From Gammaproteobacteria bacterium (GTDB lineage: Bacteria; Pseudomonadota; Gammaproteobacteria; Pseudomonadales; Pseudohongiellaceae): 64,000 bases of DNA. Made by a program: the position numbers and the translations under genes. Shown one piece after another: positions 1-9,300 of this stretch. The stretch lies in the NCBI GenBank assembly GCA_041395725.1, contig JAWKZW010000001.1, positions 558,001-622,000 on the forward strand, read 5' to 3'. Numbering within the stretch: the stretch's first letter is position 1; each line of letters begins with the position of its first letter. The notes beneath the pieces were generated by a model. That model saw only the letters and a list, made by a program, of their open reading frames with translations. It ran no database searches and was not told the origin of the DNA.

Positions 1-137
1 CTCTCATCGTCTCAAATTGTCCCTTTTGTGGAACGTGAGTGGAACGCAGAATTTGAATTATCGGACGCTCACACCGGCCCGCTGTAAACTTTTTCAGCTC
101 TCTGAATCATAATCTTCGAGTCAGGATCTGCCTGACG

Positions 138-311
138 AACGCGTGCCGTAAACCAGAAACAGACAAGGACGAACGGGAACCCAGAGAGGAGCTAAAACGC
201 CAGCTCGAGGCGCTAAATCAATTTGATGAGGAAGAGATCAAGATCGCCAAGGCGTTACTGGAAAGCCTGATTCTCAAGCACTACGCAAGGCGGGCACTTG
301 TAGAAGGCTGA
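138..311 (+). pseudogene. C-terminal remnant of an XRE/HTH-type regulator
   Basis: An open frame of about 57 codons ends at TGA 309-311 and reads ...KPETDKDEREPREELKRQ... then ...LLESLILKHYARR.... This acidic-then-helical tail resembles the C-terminus of small XRE-family phage-type regulators (family memory, not a search). No start codon or DNA-binding domain is visible upstream in the window, so it is either a remnant or the end of a gene whose frame is broken before position 138. It lies 5' of a toxin-antitoxin pair but is not obviously coupled to it. Confidence 0.4.
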
Positions 312-390
312 AGCGATCATAAAGCGCTGACCCAGGGTGCTACCAACACCCAAGGCCAGCTAACCACAACCCACTGCTTTGGAGTGAGTC

Positions 391-543
391 ATGGCTACCA
401 ACAATGGTAAAGCAGGCATGCGCCTGCAAAAAAGTAAATCCTGTGAAGAGCGGTATATTAAGGCCAATGAGACCCACTACGAGTACCGTACCAAAGATCA
501 ATCACCAACCTCTGGTTGTCGCACCGTGCCAACCATCCAATAG
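391..543 (+). CDS. Small ORF, 50 aa, unknown
   Basis: ATG at 391 follows a weak GGAG-like sequence (TTGGAGTGAGTC). The product is basic and polar (starts MATNNGKAGMRLQKSKSCEE), has no signal peptide or membrane segment, and matches nothing I recognise. It precedes the antitoxin gene by about 65 bp. It may be a chance reading frame; the start region is the only positive sign. Confidence 0.25.
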   Translation: MATNNGKAGMRLQKSKSCEERYIKANETHYEYRTKDQSPTSGCRTVPTIQ

Positions 544-609
544 CCGATAATGATGCAAAGCCCGGTTGCTCTGGTCAGCCGGGCCTCAACACTCAAAGGA
601 GGTTCACAC

Positions 610-795
610 ATGCAATCTCATACCGCCAAACAGGAAGCCCTGGACGCCATCCAGCGACTGCCGGACACCGCCGATACCGAAGAAATTATGTACCGGCTTT
701 ATGTACTGGAGAATATCCGCCGCGGCCAGCAGGACGCCGTCAATGGCAACACCCAACCGGCTGAAGAGGTGCTCAAGGATATTCAAACATGGTGA
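610..795 (+). CDS. Type II antitoxin partner of a ParE/RelE-like toxin
   Basis: A 61-residue protein (MQSHTAKQEALDAIQRLPDT...) with a strong ribosome site, AAAGGAGG, ending 7 bases before ATG 610. That site decides the start over the longer frame beginning at 550. The central segment ADTEEIMYRLYVLENIRRG is typical of small antitoxins encoded directly upstream of ParE/RelE toxins. Its stop overlaps the toxin start by 7 bp (789-795), the normal arrangement for translational coupling. Such antitoxins neutralise the toxin by direct binding and usually autoregulate the operon. The antitoxin is intact whereas the toxin has an internal stop, which suggests the pair is decaying from the toxin side. 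Confidence 0.75.
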   Translation: MQSHTAKQEALDAIQRLPDTADTEEIMYRLYVLENIRRGQQDAVNGNTQPAEEVLKDIQTW

Positions 796-1091
796 AGTGG
801 ACGGCTCACGCCAAAGCCCAACTTCGTCATATTCACGACTACATCGCCGAGGATTCACCGCTCTACGCCAAGCGCGTCAGTGAAGAACTGGTGCAAAAAC
901 CCATCGGCCTTTATGAGCTGCCCCGCAAGGGCCACATGGTGTCAGAACTGAACGAAGACGCCGTGCGCGAACTGGGCCTTTACTCCTACCGCATTATTTA
1001 CTAGATCAAATCCGATCACCTCATTGAAGTGCTGGCCGTGATCCATAAGCGGCGGCATGTGGAGCCGGAAGATATTCCGAGGGAGCAATAA
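789..1091 (+). pseudogene. ParE/RelE-family toxin with a premature TAG
   Basis: The frame starts at ATG 789 (MVKWTAHAKAQLRHIHDYIA...) and shows the ParE/RelE fold pattern: N-terminal helix pair, then a GLYSYRIIY strand. TAG at 1002-1004 stops it after 71 residues. The same frame continues after the TAG with IKSDHLIEVLAVIHKRRHV... to TAA at 1089-1091, which is the expected C-terminal strand of the family. A single G-to-T change (GAG to TAG) would explain this. Loss of the last strand and its basic residues should abolish ribosome or gyrase poisoning, so this is probably a mutationally silenced toxin. A sequencing error is the alternative. Confidence 0.75.
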
Positions 1092-1092
1092 C

Positions 1093-1124
1093 AAAGCCCG
1101 CCGCAGCGGGCTTTGTTATTTCAC
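1093..1124 (+). terminator. Rho-independent terminator after the TA pair
   Basis: AACAAAGCCCGC-CGCA-GCGGGCTTTGTT forms a near-perfect 12-bp GC-rich stem with a tetraloop, followed by ATTTC. It begins 2 bases after the toxin stop and would terminate the antitoxin-toxin transcript. Confidence 0.8.
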
Positions 1125-1179
1125 CTGTTTTTCAGCAAATGCGAGCTTCTTTTTCTCTGCATTGTTGATTTGCATGTTC

Positions 1180-1293
1180 GATTGACCCACTTTTAGCCAC
1201 ATTTGCATCGAAAAGTTGACCCACTACCTGCTACTGATTTAGCGCGATTGCTGCCCATTTAGAGGGTCAAAGTAAAATACAATGGGTCAAAAT
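1180..1293. repeat. IS21-type terminal repeats (remnant)
   Basis: The motif TTGACCCA occurs at about 1182 and 1215, and its complement (GGGTCAA) at about 1263 and 1284. Multiple short copies of such a motif near each end are a feature of IS21-family elements. No IS21 transposase remains, so this is end debris, next to an IS110 fragment. Confidence 0.4.
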
Positions 1294-1493
1294 TCGCTGC
1301 AATTCAACAGCCTCGGGGCGACTAGGCCATATTCGGAAAGAAGTCCTCTAATCTGATTGCCCTTGGCAGTACGGTGGGACTTCAGCTCAGAGAGCACCCG
1401 GTGTAGGGCTTGAATATCTTGCTGCTCAATAGTCTTGGCCTGAACAAATCGCATGTTGGGGCGGCTCATGGCTTCGCAGATTGCTTCCGCATA
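1287..1493 (-). pseudogene. IS110-family transposase fragment
   Basis: The minus strand reads YAEAICEAMSRPNMRFVQAK...QDIQALHRVLSELKSHRTAKGNQIRGLLSEYG..., matching the middle of IS110-family (DEDD) transposases, where the conserved run is RPxMRFVxxKxxEQQ then NQIRGLLxEYG. Only about 68 codons survive; both the N-terminal catalytic part and the C-terminal transposase_20 domain are missing. It marks past transposon activity at the edge of the RHS locus. Confidence 0.75.
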
Positions 1494-1526
1494 TGAACCA
1501 CAGATACTTTAGAAATAAATCGCCTC

Positions 1527-1577
1527 GGGTTTACCAAAAGTTCTATTTCTTGAAAGGATAGACCTTTTGGTAAACCC
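1527..1577. other. 14-bp inverted repeat downstream of the immunity candidate
   Basis: GGGTTTACCAAAAG (1527-1540) pairs exactly with CTTTTGGTAAACCC (1564-1577) across a 23-base loop. There is no T-run after it on either strand, so a factor-independent terminator is unlikely. It lies about 20 bp past the end of the small membrane gene and could be an RNA-stabilising hairpin or an IS end. Confidence 0.5.
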
Positions 1578-1599
1578 AGGGAGATTCAATATTTATCCT

Positions 1600-1851
1600 T
1601 TATATTATTCTAAGCACCAGGACTAAAAGCCCACCGACAAGCAAATGAAAAAAAAACAAAAATGGGCTAATGCTTGGATTCTCCGCATTTTTGACATCAG
1701 AAACAAGTGCAACTATAAGTGAAACTGGAGGAATTAAAATGGAGGTCAAATAAAACCCATTTGTAAACCTACCCTTTTTTTTTGCAAGGCAAATAGAACC
1801 CCAGCAAAAAAGACCATACGTAAGTACAAATATGAAATAGTAAATATTCAA
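1600..1851 (-). CDS. Small membrane protein, candidate RHS immunity protein
   Basis: An 83-residue protein with about three predicted membrane segments (IYYFIFVLTYGLFCW, YLTSILIPPVSLIVALV, PFLFFFHLLVGGLLVLVL). It starts 8 bp after the stop of the RHS core/toxin-tip gene and in the same direction. In polymorphic toxin loci the immunity gene directly follows the toxin tip and, like the tip, is AT-rich compared with the shell; both hold here. The tip also ends in a hydrophobic stretch, consistent with a membrane target, for which a membrane-embedded immunity protein would make sense. No family is recognised. The immunity role rests on position and composition only. Confidence 0.55.
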   Translation of the reverse strand: MNIYYFIFVLTYGLFCWGSICLAKKKGRFTNGFYLTSILIPPVSLIVALVSDVKNAENPSISPFLFFFHLLVGGLLVLVLRII

Positions 1852-1859
1852 CTAAATTT

Positions 1860-4800
1860 CTACCTGTTTTGACATGATACAAGTACGCATGTAGTGGTCG
1901 ATCCTAGTCCTACTACTTTCGTAACAACAAACAAATTCTTAATAGTAAGTTTAGCTATCTGCTTTGCTACTTCTCGTTCAATGCTTTCAGCACCTCTCTT
2001 CAAGCCATTTTCAATTGCTTTTTCAGGCAGAAAATCGAGAAAAAACTCTGTAATGCATTCTATTTCACAGCTATAGCAACCATAAATTACTTTAAGTTTA
2101 TTTCTGTAACCATTCAGCTTTTGCACAGGATCAAATCCATTTTCCTTCCTAAACCAGAACCTAAATTGATTTAGGAACGCCGCATTGAACTGAGCAGGAT
2201 TTTGACCATCTTGATCAACAAATAGTTTAGGGTTGTTTAGTGCGTAGACATAAGTGTTAATTCCTCCACCTAAGCCAATAGGATCACTTTCCACGTACCT
2301 TCCCACGCTCGGATCATAATCCCTAAAGTAGTTATAGTGTAGGCCAGTTTCACTGTCACTGTACTGCCCCGGAAACCGTATCTCGTTCTCGATAGTGGCA
2401 GTGACTTCTTCGACTTCACCAAACGGGTAGTAGACGCCATCCCAGACAGTTTGCTGGGTGTCGTCCGTAATCTTTTGCGGCGTTCCCAAGTGATCATTGT
2501 GAACAAAATAGGTCTCTTCGTCCTGTGTACCTGTGTCATCAACAATTGCAACCTGTTGACCGTTGACGTAGATGTACTCTCTCAGTGTAGTGCCAGTAGC
2601 CGCATCAATCTCCGCAATCACCTGCCCTGCTTGATCATAGATAAAGTGAACAGCTGCATTCGGGTCCCCGTTCACAGTTTTGACCACACGTTGTCCTTGC
2701 GCATTGTGCAAATTCTGAACCTGAGCCGGGCCCAATCCTCCACCTAAATCACAGGGATTAGGCCTGGTAACGGTCGTTGCAGAAAGTGCCATCTCCAGAT
2801 CATCCAGGTCGCTACACAGGATCTCTGTATTACCTGTCAAATCGACAGTCGCAAGATTGGTGAGCACTTCTAACCCAGTCACATCGACAATGTCGCTGTT
2901 GGAACAATCCAGGGCGGTGACTTCATCCGTTGTTGACCAGCCGTTTACCGCCGCTTCTCCTATGACACACGCTTCGAGATTAGGATCAGGAAAATCCTGT
3001 TCATTGAGTAGATCCAAGGATTCTCCAGTACCAACACTGGTAAAGAGGTAAAGTTGACCAAACCCTCCATCAGCACCGAATGCACCAATGGCTATCTGTC
3101 CAACTGGAGTGATGGCAAGACCCTGGCCGAAACTCACATTGGCAAGTGGACTAGGATTATCAATGACCTTGATCAGACTACCATCGCTGCCGTTGAAGAC
3201 AAACACACGACCCGAGTTGTCCGCACCTGCATCGTCATTTACTGAGCCGACTACCACATGGCCCTGCGGTGTACCTGCGACTGTGGCAGCAAATTGGCCA
3301 TTGGTATCGGCCAGTGGATTGGCGACCGACCAACGCAGTGACCCATCAAGGCTGTCATGGACGAACACACTGCCGTCATCCAATGCATTGTTGTCCAAGA
3401 AGCGTGCACTGATGATTATGTCATCAAGCGCTGATGTAGCCACAGCACTGCCGTAGTCGTCGAAATCAGCCGGACTGGGATTGTCTATGGTTAACAGAGC
3501 TATGCCTCCAAGTTCTGAGACCAGGTGGACCGCTCCAGCATCCGTTAAAGTGATCGGACCAACGATGACATCCTGTTTCGGTGCACCAATCACAATGTCA
3601 CCGAACGACGTGGTGGCAATGGCTTTACCGAACTCCCCGTTAGTATCGCCTGATCCGTTAGTCAGGGTTTGCGACAGCGTGCCCTGGTCATCGTAGACAT
3701 AGACTGCCCCTCCTCCAGCTTCCTGGTAAGCGCCTACAATCAGACTGCCAATACTGGTTGTGGCCAGTGAGTAACCGTAGCGATCATCCGCGGTGGGTGA
3801 TGGATTGGCGAACGTCTGAAGCAGCACACCACTTGAACCACTGAACAGGTATACAGCCCCTGCGGGTATGCCGCCGACTTCATCATTCCAGGCACCGACA
3901 ACAATATCGCCATTAGGTGTCGATGCTACTGACCAGCCAAAATAGTCCGACCCAGTCGGGCTTGGGTTTTGAATTTCCAGTAGTGCATTGCCGTTGGTGC
4001 CATCAATCAGGTACACGCTGCCGTCATAAGAATCAGTACCCGGGTTGTAGGTAACCGCACTGGTTATAATATCTCCCACAGGTGTACTGGCCGCCGCAAA
4101 GCTGAACAGGTTTGTTGCGGGCTTTCCGGGATTGAGTACGTTAAAAACCTGTTCGCCCTCACCCAAACAGGAGGAAGGGTGGGTTATCACCCCAGCGCCA
4201 AGCACCCCATCAAGATCACCCAGTTGGCTACACTCAAGCGAGATGTTTCCGGACAAGTCTAATGAAGTGAGGTTGGTAAGCCCAGAGAGCTCATTCAGTA
4301 AGGTGATGGCATTGTTGGTCAACGACAAACTGGTCAGGTTGCTGAAGTTAGCCAGACCTGTCAGATTGGTCACACCTTGTCCGTTACAGCTTAAACTGGT
4401 GACATCGGCAGGTGCAGTCCAACTATTCGCAGAGCCGGCTGCGTCCAGGCAAGCGCCTAGGGCTGGATCTACAACGTAGGCCGACAAATTAGCCGACACT
4501 TCCACTGTCGCAAATGTGCAGCCAGGCACTGCGCAATGATTCACTGTGTCAGTGAAATATTGTGAGCCACCCTTATCTACTCGGAATCGGTAGTTACCTG
4601 GTAACAGAGAGAGGAGCGCCTCGCCATTTGAGTCTGTAACGGCGGATTTATTGACATAGGTCGATCCATCGAAGGCGTAGACGTTCAATCCTTGCTCAAC
4701 ACCACCCGCATTATTGGTCACACTGACAACCACCGATTCAGGGACATCATAAGTCACTGCCGTACAGCCCGGCGCGGTACAGTGATTCACATCGTCGGTG

Positions 4801-6338
4801 AAGAACTGGGTGCCGTTCTTGTCGATTCGGAAACGATAGTCGCCGGGAAGCAATGTAAATTGGGCTTCTCCGTTGACGTCTGTTACTGCGGATTTATTGG
4901 CATAGGTCGAGCCATCAAAAGCATACACATTGAGCCCTTCTTCGACCCCACCTCCGCTACTGGTGACTGTTACCGTAACCGATTCAGGCACTTCGTAGGC
5001 CACTGCGGTACACCCTGGGGCGGTACAGTGATTTACCGTGTCGGTGAAGAATTGCGTGCCATTCTTGTCGATGCGGAAGCGATAATCGCCGGGTAACAGC
5101 GTGAACACGGCTTCCCCGTAGACATCGGTTACTGCGGATTTATTGACATAGGTTGAGCCATCGAAGGCATACACAGTGAGCCCCGCTTCGAATCCATCAC
5201 CACTGCTGGTAACGGTGACCGTTACCGACTCTGGGATCTCGTAGCTTATGTCGGTACAACCTGGCACCGAACAGTGATTGACTGCATCGGTAAAAAACTG
5301 GGTGCCATTCTTATCAATACGAAACCGGTAGCCACCAGCAAGTAGCGTGAACACCGCGTCACCATTCGCATCGGTGATTGCACTCTTATTGACATAGGTG
5401 CTGCCATCAAAGGCGTACACATTCAATCCGGCTTCGGCGGAGCCGCTACTACTGGTGACATTCACAGTCACCTGCGCAGGCATTTGAAAGCTGACACTGT
5501 TGCAGCCGGGCACTGAACAGTGGTTTGCGGTATCAGTAAAATATTCCGTCCCACTTTTATCGATGCGAAACCGGTAATCGCCAGGTAATAGGGTAAATTC
5601 CGCCTCACCGTTAACATCAGTCACCGCTGACTTATTGACGTAGGTTGTGCCATCGAAGGCATACACAGTGAGCCCCTGCTCTGGCCCGCCGGCGCCAGTT
5701 ACCGTAACGGTGACTGATTCCGGGACTTCATAAGTAATGGCCGTGCAGCCGGGAATCGAACAATGGTTTGTCGGGGAGGTAAAGAACTGCGTGCCGTTCT
5801 TGTCAATACGAAAGCGGTAGTCATCAGAAAGCAACTGAAAGGTTGCGACGCCATTGGCATCGGTGACAGCGGACTTGCTGGCATAAGTCGTTCCGGTGAA
5901 GGCATAGACATTGAGGCCGCTTTCAAATCCACCGGCACTGCTGGACACGGTGACTTCAACCGCACGAGGGACTTCTACAGAAACAGAGGTACAGGCCGGT
6001 ACTGAGCAGTGATTGTTCGCCCCGCTGAAATACTGTGTGCCGCTTTTATCGACACGAAGCCGGTAATCACCGTCGGCGAGGGTAAACTGTGCATTCCCAC
6101 TGGCGTCTGTTACCGCCGAATTGCCAGTATAGGTGGTGTTATCAAAGGCATAGACATTAAGGCCTGAAAGGTTATTGCCCAGATCATCCTGAACATTCAC
6201 TTGAACGCTGGTTTGAGCCATTGCTTGACTGGTCGCTGCCAAAGTAAACAGCACTACGGTTAAAGTATATTGGAATAGCGAGAGAAAGTTCTCACTAATT
6301 CTTTTACATCGGCGAGGCAAAAACCTGGAAAACCCCAT
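1860..6338 (-). CDS. Secreted repeat protein fused to RHS core and C-terminal toxin tip
   Basis: This 1492-residue protein has a signal peptide (cleavage near ATSQAMAQ, residue 41). Seven tandem repeats of about 80 residues follow (44-616), each with LNVYAF...TY..KSAVTD..G.A.F.L..GDYRFR.DK.GTQ.F...NHC..PGCT, like prealbumin or carboxypeptidase-regulatory folds. Next come a short LRR-like block (about 620-720), about seven FG-GAP-like propeller repeats (725-1110), a second LRR-like block, then the RHS core (about 1207-1375). The core ends with YFRDYDPSVGRYVESDPIGL and YALNNP, the conserved RHS-associated signature before the toxin tip. The last 117 residues are an unrecognised AT-rich tip with a hydrophobic end. 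It starts 2 bp after the stop of the YD-repeat gene, so the two are co-translated. A core carried behind an adhesin-like N-terminus and not behind YD repeats is unusual. Confidence 0.85.
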   Translation of the reverse strand: MGFSRFLPRRCKRISENFLSLFQYTLTVVLFTLAATSQAMAQTSVQVNVQDDLGNNLSGLNVYAFDNTTYTGNSAVTDASGNAQFTLADGDYRLRVDKSGTQYFSGANNHCSVPACTSVSVEVPRAVEVTVSSSAGGFESGLNVYAFTGTTYASKSAVTDANGVATFQLLSDDYRFRIDKNGTQFFTSPTNHCSIPGCTAITYEVPESVTVTVTGAGGPEQGLTVYAFDGTTYVNKSAVTDVNGEAEFTLLPGDYRFRIDKSGTEYFTDTANHCSVPGCNSVSFQMPAQVTVNVTSSSGSAEAGLNVYAFDGSTYVNKSAITDANGDAVFTLLAGGYRFRIDKNGTQFFTDAVNHCSVPGCTDISYEIPESVTVTVTSSGDGFEAGLTVYAFDGSTYVNKSAVTDVYGEAVFTLLPGDYRFRIDKNGTQFFTDTVNHCTAPGCTAVAYEVPESVTVTVTSSGGGVEEGLNVYAFDGSTYANKSAVTDVNGEAQFTLLPGDYRFRIDKNGTQFFTDDVNHCTAPGCTAVTYDVPESVVVSVTNNAGGVEQGLNVYAFDGSTYVNKSAVTDSNGEALLSLLPGNYRFRVDKGGSQYFTDTVNHCAVPGCTFATVEVSANLSAYVVDPALGACLDAAGSANSWTAPADVTSLSCNGQGVTNLTGLANFSNLTSLSLTNNAITLLNELSGLTNLTSLDLSGNISLECSQLGDLDGVLGAGVITHPSSCLGEGEQVFNVLNPGKPATNLFSFAAASTPVGDIITSAVTYNPGTDSYDGSVYLIDGTNGNALLEIQNPSPTGSDYFGWSVASTPNGDIVVGAWNDEVGGIPAGAVYLFSGSSGVLLQTFANPSPTADDRYGYSLATTSIGSLIVGAYQEAGGGAVYVYDDQGTLSQTLTNGSGDTNGEFGKAIATTSFGDIVIGAPKQDVIVGPITLTDAGAVHLVSELGGIALLTIDNPSPADFDDYGSAVATSALDDIIISARFLDNNALDDGSVFVHDSLDGSLRWSVANPLADTNGQFAATVAGTPQGHVVVGSVNDDAGADNSGRVFVFNGSDGSLIKVIDNPSPLANVSFGQGLAITPVGQIAIGAFGADGGFGQLYLFTSVGTGESLDLLNEQDFPDPNLEACVIGEAAVNGWSTTDEVTALDCSNSDIVDVTGLEVLTNLATVDLTGNTEILCSDLDDLEMALSATTVTRPNPCDLGGGLGPAQVQNLHNAQGQRVVKTVNGDPNAAVHFIYDQAGQVIAEIDAATGTTLREYIYVNGQQVAIVDDTGTQDEETYFVHNDHLGTPQKITDDTQQTVWDGVYYPFGEVEEVTATIENEIRFPGQYSDSETGLHYNYFRDYDPSVGRYVESDPIGLGGGINTYVYALNNPKLFVDQDGQNPAQFNAAFLNQFRFWFRKENGFDPVQKLNGYRNKLKVIYGCYSCEIECITEFFLDFLPEKAIENGLKRGAESIEREVAKQIAKLTIKNLFVVTKVVGLGSTTTCVLVSCQNR

Positions 6339-6340
6339 GA

Positions 6341-9300
6341 CTATTGCCCTCCCTGAGGAGTGGCCTGAATCAGGCGATTCTGATCGTTGTATTGAAAGTT
6401 AAAACCGGTGTCGCTGCCGCGGTCATCGCCGATGATATTGCCGTTGTTGTCGTACTGAAACGTTCTCAAGTCGCCATCGACATCCACCGAGAGTAGCCGG
6501 TTGCTGGCGGTGTCATAGGTGTAGGTTTCCGTTGTGGTGGACCCGTCTTTTGTCACTGAGAGTGAGAGGCGGTTACCGACTTCGTCATAGCTATAGCCCT
6601 GCAATCCGTATTGCCCGTCGGCGGAGATCAAGCGATTGAGCTGATCGTAGTTAAAGGCCTGCGTTCGCGTCGGATCGACGGCATCGACGATGTCAGTGAT
6701 GTTGTCTATAGCATTTTGCGTATAGGTCAGGTCCAGGACATCCGGATTAACTGCATTGCTGTCTTCAACAACGAGTCCCGCAATGCGGTAGTCCTGGTCG
6801 ATTGAGAGATTGAGCTCCAGGTCGTTGCCATAATCCAGTGATTGCATTGGGCCGAAAGGGAGATAGCTGACATTTTCAGCAATAGTCTCCGAAAGTGCGC
6901 CACCATTCTGTTGTGTTGTTACAGTTTCAACCCGACCCAGAACATCCAACTGATGATTGACAACCCGCCCGCTGGGGTACGTTGTCTGTATCATAATGTC
7001 GGCCAGGTCATAGGCGTAGGCGGTTGTGTAAGCATTCCCTTGAATAGTCACCGAAGCCTGCAGTTGGTTACCCCGATGGTCATAGACGTAGCTAGTACTG
7101 CCGGTTTGGTCGGTGAGCTGAGTAAGCCGTCCGACTCCGTATCCAGCTGCAGGCTGATCGTAGGTGTAAGCGATATCCTCAGACGGGGTGGCTGGATAAG
7201 TAACCGCCGCCAGTCGATTCAGGGCATCATAGCTGAAGTTGGTGACAACACCTCGTGCATCGGTCTGGCTACCCTGATTCCCTGCGTCGTCAAAAGTGTA
7301 GATGGTGATTCCCGTGTCCGGGCTATCAAGCTGAATCAGATTGTTTAGACCATCATAGGTATAGGTTGTTGCGAGGCCGCGCTGATCAGTAACCGAGATC
7401 AGGTTGTCTCTGGCGTCATAACCGTAATCGCTGTCATTCAAGTCTGCATCAGTCACGGTGACCAGGCGATTTAGGGCATCGAATGCTTGTATCGTGCTTT
7501 GGTTGATGCCGAGCGGGTCCAGCGCCATGGTGGTCTGGTTACCATTGTCATCGTAGGCCATTTGCGACAACTGATTGGCTCCGCCAATAGCTTGATAAAT
7601 ACGGCTCAGCTCGTCATAGACCTGGGTCTGGGTGCGAGTTATGGTGCTGGTGCCATCTCTGGTGGTTTCCGCCGTAATATTGCCCGCATCATCCAGCGAG
7701 TATTCCTGGCGTTCATTCAGGTTGTTGCTGATGGCAGTCAGGCGATGTGCCGAATCGTATTCGTAGTCCAAGTACGCGCCGTTGGGTAGCGTCACTCGGG
7801 TAAGTTGCCCGACGTTGTCGTATTGGTAGGTTGTGGTGGCATCGTTGCTACCAACGGGGTCAACTACCGTGCTGGATAGCAACCACCCTCGCGGGTGATA
7901 GGTCATCTGTGTGGTGACCGTGTTACTGTCGATCAGGGTCAGTGGTAAGCCGCGGGCATTGTAGCTAGTGATTTGGGTAACCTGCCCCAACGGATTGGTG
8001 ATCGTGGCGACATAGCCTTCTGGCGTGTAGGTATACGTAGTGACATCGTTGATGTCGGTTCGAGGACCGTCTACCGTTTCAACGAGGAACTGGCCATTGG
8101 CTCCCTGGGCATAATAGGTATAGGTCCAGGTACGGGTGCGCCCGTTGGTGGAATACGGTACCGATTGGGTCGTGGTATCGGTTTCGGTTCGGGTTAACAG
8201 ATTGCCGTTACTGTCATAGGTCATGTCTGTTGTGCGTCCTGGCTCGACGATCTGAGTGGGCAAGCGTAGGTCCGGGTGCCAGGTAGTGGTGATGGTTCGT
8301 TCTTCCGATGTGCCCACCGCTTCTGTACGGCTAATCTCGAGGCCTCGAATATCATGAACATAGTTAGTAACATTGCCGTTGAAATCTGTCTGACTGGCGC
8401 GATAGCCGTTGGTGTCGTAGGTACGCGACAGATTCGCAGCTGGGAAATAGCCCGACGGTGATGCCGCTCGGGAAATCTGACTGATCAAGTCATTCGAGAG
8501 CAGCGTAAAGACCGACTCTAATCCCAAGTCGTTCGTTTCCGTGCGAGTGTTTGCTACCCAGTCATAGTCGATCTCGAAGCGTGAGACTCCCGCACCAAGT
8601 TCGGTAACAGTGGCCCAACCGCTGTCATCGTATTCATAGTGAGAATACAAATCCCCGTTTTCATCATAGATATCGGTAATCCCATCGGGGAATCGCACAT
8701 CGTTATATTGGAATTCACGATAAGGATTGTCGTTGGGATCTCCCGGCGTCTCATCAGGATAAACAATCGTAGCAATCAATCCGCGAGTCGTATGCGTATA
8801 GCGATAGTCGTGTCCATCTGGATCAGTGATTCGAGTGACCAGCGCGGGATCATTAACGTCTTCGTAAAAAAACTGTAGCGTGTGCCCGAAATCGTCGGCA
8901 ATAGTGGACAACAGAGCCGTGTTGACCGGGTCATAGGTCAGCGTATGAGAAAGACCGCTAGGGGCAGTGATCTGAAGCAGCTTCCCATCGAGACTGTAAA
9001 TCTCGCGCTCATTGGCCGCGTTGATTGCTTCCCAGCCGGGTGCTAGTGGATGTGACACATCCAGGCGTGAAATCTTAGTCTTATAGGCATTCTGTGGCTC
9101 ATAAGCGCCGATGTTATAAAAATAGATTTCTTGCTCACCGTCATAGCGGTAAAGATTAATGACCTGTGGCGTATCATTCGGATCGATATTGTCCTTTTCA
9201 AAGCTGGCCACCAAGTAGCGATCGTAGTAGTTACGCCACTTGCGCTGTGCATTACCAGTGTAGGTTGTCAGCAGCTCCTGAGGGTCAGTGGGAATCTCCG

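Noticed and set aside
1002..1004. TAG in the ParE/RelE toxin as a recoded codon
   Set aside because: No sign of amber recoding; a one-base change from GAG explains it and the second toxin in the window is broken too.
1527..1577. Terminator for the RHS operon
   Set aside because: Perfect 14-bp stem but long 23-base loop and no T-run on either strand.
4500..6200. CRISPR array or DNA satellite in the regularly repeated region
   Set aside because: Repeat unit is about 240 bp and fully coding, with protein-level conservation across seven units.
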